Positions 29,191 to 38,610 of a stretch of DNA of 64,000 bases are shown one piece after another. The notes under the pieces are model-generated. The model was given only the letters and a program-made list of their open reading frames with translations. It was not told the origin of the DNA and did not search any database. This stretch comes from Synchiropus splendidus (lineage: Eukaryota; Chordata; Actinopteri; Syngnathiformes; Callionymidae). The translations under genes were made by a program, and so were the position numbers. The stretch lies in contig NC_071340.1 of assembly GCF_027744825.2 (NCBI RefSeq), forward strand, positions 2,797,501 to 2,861,500. Direction: 5' to 3'. How positions within the stretch are numbered: the stretch's first letter is position 1; every line of letters starts with the position of its first letter.

Positions 29191-29565
29191 TCAGTGTCTC
29201 ACCATAGTTACAATCCTAAGCCATTTCCTCAGCTCCGCCACGTAGTCACAAACGGTCTCTTCAGTCCTTCTATTAGGGGAGTTAAACTTCCATCGTTGCA
29301 TAATCTCACTCGGTTTCGGATAGAAATTATTCCTCAAAAGCATTACCAGTTCAACATCCGAACGATCCCCTGGTTTTTCCGGACTCAACAGGTTCCTCAT
29401 CAGTGCATATGCCTGGGCCCCGTCACTGCTGAGCAACACCGCGTGCTGTTTAACGTCATCTTCAATGCCCTTCGTGATGAAAAAATGTCCCAATATTTCA
29501 CAGTAGTCCTCCCATGAATACGAACCAGCATCGAAAGGCGTCACTGTACCCACAGTAGCCACCAT
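29191..29565 (-). pseudogene. Gypsy Gag, N-terminal part
   Basis: From ATG 29565 on the minus strand, about 125 codons: TVTPFDAGSYSWEDYCE, AYALMRNLLSPEKPG, LRNNFYPKPSEIMQRWKFN, VCDYVAELRKW. This is the usual retrotransposon Gag/capsid domain of fish Gypsy elements. The frame ends at 29191 and the knuckles follow in other frames. Confidence 0.8.
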
Positions 29566-29599
29566 GATTCTCGCTATGATGAACAAAATACACAAAAAC

Positions 29600-29820
29600 T
29601 TTACTGTCAGTTACCACAGTGACCAGTTTGCAAAGAGTCTCATTCTTTGTCCTCGTCGCCAACAGTGATAGCCGAAGCTGAAAGGAAAACTCACAGGAGG
29701 TATCAACACAGCAGGTTTTATACATGATTCCAACTTCCAACAAACCGGATGGTGACACGGCAACATAACAAGAGCGCCCCCAGGTTGTGACCCCAAATAA
29801 TCCCATGACACATCACAACA
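29600..29820 (-). repeat. probable Gypsy 5' LTR end and primer region
   Basis: Upstream of gag on the minus strand lies GTTGGCGACGAGGAC (about 29672-29658), a typical primer-site-like string of fish Gypsy elements, preceded by about 150 bp that may be the LTR (GGTCACAACCTGGGGGCGCTC). The second LTR would lie left of the window, so the outer limit is not certain. Confidence 0.45.
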
Positions 29821-29829
29821 CGCCCATTG

Positions 29830-30600
29830 AAGAATTTCTTCTCCGGTTTGCTGTGGCGGCTTGCAGTTTGAATGTGAGGCCTGAGGCATTTTGAGGCCTC
29901 ATGCGCTGACTCCTCCGAGAGCCGCACTGGACCCTGGAGCAGAGGATGGTCCGATGGTGGCAAGCTGCACCTGGGTCACCCCTTCCCCCAGACAGAGTTG
30001 TCTTGAGAGCACAAAAAGGCCAAACTGTTGGCCATTGCTCTGATCTGTGCACCTCCCTTCCGCCCGTCCCCCCATGCAGGTCCGGTAGTAGAGGGGAGCC
30101 GTCGTACGATCTCCGGACGCTGAGAGGGCTCCATCCCAGCCAGGTTATGGCCGAACCCTGGCATCAGCGTCGGCGATGGAGGTGGCACTTTCTTCTTACT
30201 GGTCAAATGCGCTGCCGGAGCCGACGCATCTGGCACATTAAGCGAGGAAGCTTGAGAAATGAAGATGAGTGGTGTGCCTCGTCTGGACCACGGAAACTTG
30301 AGGAGAGACTGAGGTCTCATCGCAGTAAGGGGAGAACGATTGCAGCACGCCCTGAGGCACCGGTCTTTCATAGCTAGTGATGCCGACATCCTCCTATTCA
30401 AGGGAGCAACGCCGTTTAGCTTCAGCCAAGCACAGAGGCATGTCGGACTTGATCCGGCAAACTGCAGGGTCGCCTGTAAATTCTTACAGGTCCCATGTGC
30501 TGCCGGAATATAGGTGCAGTTGATATTTTCATAACACAACAGTGGCCACCCCCTGCCATACTGTGGTTCAGGGGTGGCACGATTCACACTCTCATCCCAC
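29830..30600 (-). mobile_element. DIRS-related fragment, minus strand (ORF1-like)
   Basis: An open minus-strand frame (29976-30770) covers this area. Part of it (30200-30490) is homologous in inverted orientation to 43645-43780 (shared strings TTCGCTTGATGTGCCAGATG-like and ACCCTGCAGTTTRCCGGATC-like), where it adjoins DIRS recombinase remains. The frame is Pro/Arg-rich with no known domain. I take it as part of a DIRS ORF1 or leader, with limited certainty. Confidence 0.4.
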
Positions 30601-31400
30601 CCCATTGAAGTAAGGTGGAGATGTGTTGTGATGGCTCGACAAATCTCTCCCAAAGTTTCAGAAGAAACTAGCCACATAACTGTGCTGGATTTGAGATAGT
30701 AGAACAACCTAAAAATATGCTTATTAACGTTGTCTTTGTTTAGATGAACCGAAGGAGACAAGTGATCCAAACACTAAAGCACAGCTTGACACAAACAGTG
30801 CAAGAAACAACGCAGTCCTTGGCCACTCCATCCTGCAGTGACCGCAATCCGAGTGTAGCCAGGATGAAGGGGGAGTTCAGGTGAGCAATCCGGAACCCAT
30901 CCGGAACTCTTAATGACCCACGACGTCATCTTGACCACAAAGCTTAACCCCCAGCCTTGCAACGTGGCCTGACGTGACAACCATTGGCTGTCCATACCGC
31001 ACGTCTGACTGGCACCGCTGGCTCCTTTGCCAGACGGCCGTCAATGAGGTGCATGTTTTGCTGCACTAAACCGCCTGCAATGTCACCGCCGATGTTGCTT
31101 CGGTATGACGGAAGGAGGTGTGCCCAGAATCCTGTCGATATCTCGGATGGCCAGGGCCTCACTCCGGACCGGCTAAGGAGAGTTCCAACGCCACCGCCAC
31201 TCCCGGGGTCTATTCAGCCTGAATGAATGAATGGGTTGTGAAGGTGTAGCTTTAACAACCCCTCATACATATGGTGTAATTTTACGGCCCGGGTGGCAGG
31301 ACAGCCGCCTCAACTTTGCCACCGTAAGCTGAAATAGAAGGTGCCGTTAACAACCCCTCATATATAGAGTGTAACTTACACTCTGATGAAGGGTCGTCCA
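30600..31400 (-). repeat. DIRS-type inverted terminal segment
   Basis: Reverse complement of sequence found at 33960-34510 and 53255-54200. Examples are the AGTGTAAGTTACACTCTATATATGAGGGGTTGTTAA block (31345-31385 against 34045-34085), the TTGCAAGGCTGG...AAGCTTTGTGGT...AAGATGAC block, and 30615-30870 against 53900-54170. DIRS elements carry inverted terminal repeats, so these look like left and right ends of one family. Confidence 0.6.
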
Positions 31401-32285
31401 ATTATTGGGGGAGCCCGTGGGGTTCCTGATGCTCGCAGAAGTGCTGACCTCGATGGAGAAAACTCCCAGGGGCCTTTGATCCGCATCTGACACATCTCCG
31501 GATGCCAGCTGGAGCTGGGGCTGTCTGGGTGAGCCAGGGCGTCCACTCCCAGTGGAGGGTCGTCGGATCTGCGGAGAGAGAACCAGAGAGGAGATTTGAA
31601 GTTCTCTCTGCTAGCAAAGAGATCAGCCACTGGGTGGCCGAAAAACTCCCAGATCATATTTGCCATCTCCTGAGATGAATTCCATTCATCTGGCAGTGGT
31701 CTCCGAGATAATCCATCTGCTGCCACATTGTCTACACCTGGCACATGCAGAGCCCTCAATGAGGCTAAATGTACATCAGCCCAGAGAAAAAATCTTACTG
31801 GCTAGGTTCTGTAACGCAGATGACCTCATGCCACCCTGGCGGTTGATATAGGCCACTGCGGTGAAGCTGTCTGATGTCACGATAAAGTGGTTCCCACATA
31901 GATAGGGAGAAAGAGCCATCACTTTAAAAACGGCCAACAGTTCCAGCAGGTTAATGTGCCGACTTTCGGAACCGCTCCAGATCCCAATGATGCTGATCTG
32001 ACCCAGGTGGCCCCCTCAGCCTGACAGAGATGCATCTATAAAGACTTGTAAAGAAGTGTTTTGACAATGCAAAGATACAGTGCAATGGAGATTTGAAGCA
32101 GAGATCCTAAACCTCACATCTCTCAGAGCTCGTGGAGACACTTTCACCAACCGTCACTGATCGGGGACAGGATGAAGATTGAGCTGGCGGAACCAAGACT
32201 GCAGACTTTGCATGTTCAGGAGACCCAGGCAGACGACGGAGTGGGCTGCTGACATCATGGAGCATCATAATCCATAAGGCTGCGA
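31376..32285 (-). pseudogene. DIRS reverse transcriptase/RNase H fragment, minus strand
   Basis: The minus strand encodes the DIRS RNase H domain: HINLLELLAVFKVMALS, DSFTAVAYINRQGG, LWADVHLASLRALHVPGVDNVAADGLSRR, then SPLWFSLRRSDDPPLGVDALAHP. It has one stop near the start and then a clean frame from 31759 to 31376. The 3' side jumps directly into the terminal repeat, so the recombinase is deleted in this copy. It abuts a satellite monomer at about 32290. Confidence 0.8.
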
Positions 32286-32455
32286 CGACACGGTTTCAGA
32301 GTTCAACTTTTTTATTTTTGTCGGACTGAAAACCAAATTTTCTTTGGCTGAATATGCTTTTTCTTAAACATTATTATTTCACGTTAAAATTTCACCTGCA
32401 ACTATTGGCAAAACACTCTTTCTAGTATATTCAACACTAAACCTCTATGAATAAG
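32286..32455 (+). repeat. satellite monomer joined to DIRS leader (copy A)
   Basis: One diverged monomer of the same satellite as 36000-38610 (ATTTCAC, then ACACTCTTTCTAGTATATTCAACACTAAA), ending at ACCTCTATGAATAAGGCACTG and running into GGCCTACAAGC. The same junction occurs at about 38610. Confidence 0.75.
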
Positions 32456-34510
32456 GCACTGTGACTGGCCTACAAGCAGTTGAACCGTTGCACATTTCCT
32501 GCTTCCAAGCTATGGGATGAGTTTGACGAGAGCCAGGCGCTGCTATGAGGTGGATCCGGAGACTCTGTTCCGAGAGTTGGAATCAGGGGTGGAATCAGGC
32601 AGGTTCCCGCTTGATCTTCTCATGTGCCTCATGGCATCCGCCGCCTGTCGTATCAAAGTTGAGCTCTCTCTCCATCGCCAGCTCAAGAATCATCCCACTT
32701 CACTAGCGGCCTGCTGGCGTTGGATGGCGAGACTACACGCAGGGCACGACCTCATGTTGCCGACAACTGGAAGAAATCCTAATTTTTCCTGTAGTGGTTC
32801 TGACACACCACTGGCAATAGGGCCGCACGTGGTCCGGTACGGAGCTTACTGCTTACTGGTCGAAGGGGCGGGTTGAGCCCAGCTGTCTGGATCATATCCG
32901 GGCTGATCATCGCTGCTCGTCTTGGAGAGACCAGTCGGCTGCTCTCACCTCTGCTCCCTCCAAAAGCGCAGGAAGAAAACTTTGTATCTAAAAGTATGAA
33001 TCTACACCAAAGTCTAAATTGATTAAAAAATAGGAGGCATTACTTTGGCATTGGGTCTGTTTCTTCCCAAAATTATTGTTTATTACCCGCCAAGTTATCT
33101 TCTGGATCCAGTTACTGTGAACTCGAGTGGTAGCTCTCTCCCTTCAAAAATGTGTTTTTGTACATACAGCTCTCTTGTGCCTCGCACCTTCGCCAACTGC
33201 GTGGAGGCGTGGCTGGAACCACTAAGGAGACAGGGTCTGCGGATTCTGACGTACTTGGACTACTGGTTGATTCTCGCCAGGTCCAAACAGGAGTCATGAG
33301 CACACACTGGCTTGGTGTTGGACCACATCGCGCTATTGAGGTTCAGGGTAAACCTCCTGAAAAGGTCATGCTGGACTCAGTCTCGGGTCAGCACTCCTTC
33401 TCATTCAGACGAAGAGCATGAGCGTTTACACAAAATGTGTCCGGTTAGAACGCTAAAAGCTTAACTGGATCGAGTCCCACCCATCAGAAAGATGGACAGT
33501 CTGTGGGTGGCTCTCCCTGGTGGAAAGAAGGGGCAGGCACTGTCCCCTCACAGGTTGTCAAATTGGATTAGAATTGCCATCATGAAAGCCTATGAGACAG
33601 CGGGAAAACAGGCACCAAACTCCCCGAGAGCACACTCGACGAGATGCCTGGAAACATCTGTTGCTGCTTTCAAGGGAGTATCTCTGGCAGAAATCAGCCA
33701 GGCAGCTTCTTGGTCATCAATCTCTTTCTGTCTTGAGGAGCAGCCGAACCATGCGACCAGTAGGCCCTGAATCACAACACTGGCTCTGGGACACCAGTAT
33801 CTGTTTCATTACAGTGCTGTGCAGGGTGCAGCATTCCGAGATCCACCACATTCCTGTATAACTGTTTATTCATTTGTGAATAAACTCCCTCTTTCTTGCT
33901 CAGCTCAGACTAGAACCCTAACTGTAGCTGCTCAGTAAATGTTTTCTCTCCAGGTATGGAGGATTGCTAATGCCACTTTCTGTTTCAGCCGTATATTGGC
34001 TAAAAGAGAGCAACGCAGTTCCTGCTGATCCAGAGTGTAAGTTACACTCTATATATGAGGGGTTGTTAACGCCACCCTCTATTTCAGCTTACGGTGCCAA
34101 AGGCGAGGCGGCAGCTCCTGCCACCCACAGTGTAAAATTACACTCTATGTATGAGGGGTTGTTAAAGCTACATCTTCACAACCCATTCATTCATTCATGC
34201 TGGATAGACCCCGGGAGTGGCGGTGGCGTAGGAACTCACATAGGCCGGTCCGGTGTGAGGCCCTGGCCATCCGAGATATCTACAGGACGCTGGGCACAGC
34301 ACCTTCCGTCATACCGAAGGAACATCGCCGGTGACATTGCAGGCAGTTTATTGCAGTAAAACGTGCATCTCCTTGACGGCCCTCTGGCAAAGGAGCCAGC
34401 GGAGCGAGTTAGACGTCTGCTATGGAAGGCCATGGTAATTGCTCATGGTTCTCAGGTGAGGCCACATTGCAAGGCTGGGTGTTAAGCTTTGTGGTTAAGA
34501 TGACCTCATA
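32456..34510 (+). mobile_element. DIRS copy A, internally deleted
   Basis: The order is leader (32456-33150, closely like 38630-39640), a short RT piece (33170-33300, with TYLDYWLILA), a jump to the C-terminal recombinase (about 33400-33760, SPHRLSNWIRIAI, RAHSTRCLE, QAASWSS), then the 3' non-coding region and terminal repeat (33770-34510). The RT catalytic box reads YLDY where the family has YLDD. RNase H and most of the recombinase are missing. The recombinase box His-x2-Arg (HSTR) is intact, but the frame leaves the family sequence before the catalytic Tyr. Confidence 0.75.
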
Positions 34511-36000
34511 GGTGTTCCAGAGTGCCGGGAGGTGTTCTGGACTGCGCGACTCTGCCACCTGTGCTCACACACACACTCACACAAGGTTGTGCTGCAACAG
34601 TCCCGCATCAGTGGGAAGCAATTATGAGGGGACAGCTGATACTGAGGCGTCCCCTCAAAGCATGGCTACTTCAAGGATAGCAGGCAGTCCTCTGCCCCCG
34701 AGGTGCAGTTCAGTATTCTAAATGCTAAATCACCCGCAACACTCAAAGCATATAATGCTCAATGGGTGTGGACTGCTGTCCGTTGGGTAAACATCCACTG
34801 CTAGTCCAGTTCATGCAGGGATCTCGAAGACTCAGACCCACCTCCAGACGCATCTGCCCCATTGGGATTTTCAATTGGTATTAAAGTCTCTCTCTGAGGC
34901 TCCCTTCGAGCCACTTTATCAGGCTCCTTTGGAACTGGTGGCATACAAAGCAGCTCTCCTCCTGGTCCTGGCCACCATCAGGAGGGTTTGGATAACTATG
35001 TGCCTTCAGGAAAACAGATAAGCTGTGGGGGGCACCGGCAGGGGGTAAAAAGAGGCAACATCCATAGCTGCCTTCAAAGGACTTTCTTTGGCAGAAATCT
35101 GCCAAGCAGCCTCCTGGACTTCCGCCTCAAATTTTGCAGATTTCTATTTGTCTAACGTAGCAGCTTCTTCTTTGCCTCACGTTGTCCTTTTTACAGGTGC
35201 TTCCAGCAGCTCCGGCCAATAGATGAGAGAATCGCTCTCTTCCGCAGTGCTTCGTCATGGGCCAAACGTCTCCACTGGCGAGTTCTCCCTCCAAATATGA
35301 ACGGTTATTAGTGCCAATAGTGTTCTTCCACGTTGGGCACAAACTAGTGTTGTGGCTATGGGATGCCGTCAGGTTCCCCTGTGTAGTCGCCTGAGCAGGG
35401 AAGCCCCTATTTGGCAACAAGAGGGCCCCAGTGGGACGCCCAGACGCAGTGTATGGAGGGTTATTGGTGCCACTTCACTACATTCGAACTAACAACATTT
35501 TGCGCGACCTTGAGGGTGAGGTCGCAAGACGTCGAGTAGGCTGGAACATGGCGTTTGTAGATAGCAGCACGCCTACCCTCTGTGATTAGAGACAGGCCAC
35601 CGGTGAATCTTCAACTACTTTGATGATTGGTGCTACTCCTGCGCACTTATCCGCAGTGTTACCCCCGACACAAGGTCCGGCTGCAATCATTAAGGCGCGA
35701 GGTCTGGACGTTGTAGTTCTGTCCTGTTTGCACTCTGCATGGTTTATCTCAGGTCAGACTATGTGGTGAGGATTCTCTCTCCACCTAGTCAAGTTGACCT
35801 GCCTGGCGAACCTGGAGTTACGGGCGGAGCCCAAAGTAGCGCATCTCCACATTAGCCTAAGGTGCTCCCATCTCTGCTGCACTCGGACTACGGTCAAAGA
35901 GAGATGGAAAAAAGGAACGATTGAAAACTCCCACAATAGGTCATAGGGAGTGGACCGGACGAGATATCTCCATCACCATCACATCATCCATCAACAATAT
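34511..36000 (+). mobile_element. DIRS fragment of a second subfamily
   Basis: 34790-35480 is parallel to 43790-44760: LSLRLPSSHFIRLLWNW-type remains, then TFFGRNLPSSLLDF-type reading (plus strand GACTTTCTTTGGCAGAAATCTGCCAAGCAGCCTCCTGG), which is the recombinase C-terminal region. 35700-35970 is parallel to 44815-45020 and 45360-45470. The coding frame is broken many times. It runs into the satellite array at about 36000. Confidence 0.6.
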
Positions 36001-38610
36001 GTTTTCTGACGGAAACCCACCTTGTCTCGCTCTGATCACGCGATCTGCACTGTTCACTCACTGATCAAAAAAGTATCAGAACTTCAAAATATGAAACTAT
36101 AACAAAAAGACTCTTTCTATTGAATTCAGCACTAAATCTACCTTTCTGAACTTTTTTCATAGTTATCAACATGTTTCTGTTGCAAAACCCACCTTCACTC
36201 GGGCTGAAAATGCGTTTTCTGCAAACAAGTAAATTTCACATGTCATCAAGTAGGTGCAGCACTAATTCAACTTGTCTGAAGTGGTTTCAGAGAGTTATAA
36301 TCTTTTTTATGTTTATCGGTCTGAAAAACACCTTCTCTCAGGCTGAAAACGCATTTTCGGCACTGTTCACTCACTGATCAGAATAGCCTCAGGACATTGA
36401 AAATGTGAACTGTAACGATAGGAAAAAACACTTTTTAGTATATTCAACACTAAATCTGCCTTTCTGAACCATATTTCAGGGGTTTTTTCACATGTTTTTT
36501 TCCTTGTCTGATCCTCACCTTCTCTCGGTTTGAAAACGCATTTTCTGCACTGTTAACTCACTGCTCGGGGATGCCTCAGAACAAGAATATTTCACCTGCC
36601 ACTATAGCAGAAGGGGAGTTTCTACAAGGTGCTGTCGGTCTGAAAACCACCGTCACTCTGGCTGAAAACGCGATTTCTGCACTATTTACACACTGATCAG
36701 ATTAGCCTCAGACCAATGAAAATATCAACTGTAAATGTAGGAAAAAGACTACTTCTAGTACTGTATATTCAGCACTAAATTAAACTTTCTGAACTCTCTC
36801 GGGCTGTAAACGGGTTTTCTGCACTGTTCGCTCAATGCTTAGAGATGCCTCAGAACATGAAAAAATCATGTGCAACTAATGGAAAAACACTCTTTCCAGT
36901 ATATTCAGCACTAAATCTACCTTTCTGACCTGTATTTCAGGGGGTGATCAACAATTTTTTTTTGTGGTTTGAAAGCCAGTTTCTCTTTGAAAACGCGTTT
37001 TCTGCACTGTTAACTCACTGCTCAGGGATGCCTCAGACATGAAAATTTCACCTGCCACTATAGCAGAAGGGGTGTTTCTAGTAAATGCCGAACTAATTCA
37101 ATATGTCTGAAGTTGTTTCAGACACGTAACAACATCTTGATGTTTGCCGGCGTCAAAACTGCCCTCAATCGGCCTGAAAACGCGTTTTCTGCACTGTTCA
37201 CTCACTGCTCAGGGAAGCTTCAGAACATAAAAATTTCACCTGCAACTATAGGAAAAACACGTTTCTAGTATATTTATCACTAAATCTACCTTTGTGAACA
37301 GTTTTAAGAGGGTCATCAACAGTTGTATTATTGACAGCCCAAAACCCACCTTCTTGAGGGCTGAAAACGCGTTTTCTGCACAGTTCACTCACTGATCAGA
37401 ACAGCCTCTGAGAATGAAAATATCACCTACAACAATAGGAATAATAATCTTTTGCGTATATTCAACACTAAATCTACCTCTTCCTACCTCTACCTTCTGA
37501 ACTGTATTCCAAGGGGTTATCAACCTTTTTTTTTTTTCCTGGTCAGAAACCGAGCATCTCACGGGATGAAAAGCGTTTTCCACACGGTTCACTCACAGTT
37601 CAGGGATGCCTCAGAAGATCAGTATTTCACCTGCCACTGTAGCAGAATAGTTATTTCTAGTTGGTACAGAACTAATTCAACATGTCTGAAGTGATTTCAG
37701 AGTGATAACAACATTTTTATATTTGTCGATTCTGAAATCCAGCCGTCAACGTGTTTCTGCACTGTTCATTCACTAATCAGAATAGCCTCAGAACATGAAA
37801 AAATCACCAGCAAACTATAGGAAAAACACTCTTTCTAGTTTATACAACACTAAACCTACATTTCTGAACTGTATTTCAAGGGGTTATCAACTTTTTTTCT
37901 TGGTCAGAAACCGAGCATCTCTCGGGGCTGAAGACACGTTTTCTGCACTTTTTTTCACTCAATGCTCAGGGATGCCTCAGAACATGAAAATTTCACCTTC
38001 CACTATAGCAGACGGGGTCTTTCTAGTAGGTGCAGAACTAATTCAACATGTCTGAAGTGGTTTCAGATAGTTATCAACATTTATATGTTTGTTGGTGTGA
38101 AAACCACAGTCCCTCGGGCTGATAACCCGTTTTCTGCACTGTTCACTCACTGATCAGAATAGCCTCAGAACATGAAAAAAACACCAGCAAACTGTAGGAA
38201 AAACACTCTTTCTAGTATATACAACACTAAACCAACATTTCTGAACTGTTTTAGAGGGTAATCAACAATTTTATTTTTGCCTTTCTGCTGAAAACTCTAT
38301 ATTGTTATATTATATATATTATATTCTGTACTGTTCACTCACTGCTCAGGGCTGCCAGAGAACGTGAAAATTTAACCTGACTTCACAGCAGAAGCTGTCA
38401 TTCTAGTAGCTGCAGAACTAATTCAATCTCTCTGGAGTGGTTTCAAATAGTTATCAACATTTTTACGTTGGCCTGAAGACCACAGTCCCTCGGGCTGAAA
38501 ACGCATTTCCTGCACTGTTCACTCACTGCTTAGAGGGGAGACTCGGAACATGAAAATTTCACCTGCAATTATCGGAAAAACACTGTTTCTTGTATATTCA
38601 ATACTAAACC
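36000..38610 (+). repeat. satellite array, about 14 monomers of about 187 bp
   Basis: The conserved core is CTGAAAACGCGTTTTCTGCACTG followed by TTCACTCACTG, with starts near 36050, 36365, 36549, 36681, 36823, 37004, 37195, 37381, 37575, 37758, 37955, 38138, 38334 and 38516. Two monomer types tend to alternate: one continues GATCAGAATAGCCTC, the other GCTCAGGGATGCCTC. This suggests a two-monomer higher-order unit. Each monomer also has a CACTCTTTCTAGTATATTCA.CACTAAA or TCTTTCTAGTAGGTGCAGAACTAATTCAA segment. No protein is encoded. Confidence 0.9.

Larger units (their letters stand above)
27544..29820 (-). mobile_element. Ty3/Gypsy retrotransposon, 5' part (LTR side, gag, protease, RT)
   Basis: The minus-strand order is LTR-like segment (about 29820-29670), gag (29565-29191), zinc knuckles (about 28950-28860), protease and RT (28769-27544), then RNase H at 479-1. 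The element is one copy split by the 27-kb insert. Confidence 0.9.

Noticed and set aside
29976..30770. 264-codon minus-strand frame as a host gene
   Set aside because: Parts of it recur next to DIRS recombinase remains (43645-43780) and at a DIRS end (54014-54170), so it is repeat-derived.
36000..38610. Regularly spaced repeats that could suggest a CRISPR-like array
   Set aside because: The monomers are contiguous satellite units of about 187 bp with no unique spacers, in eukaryotic DNA.
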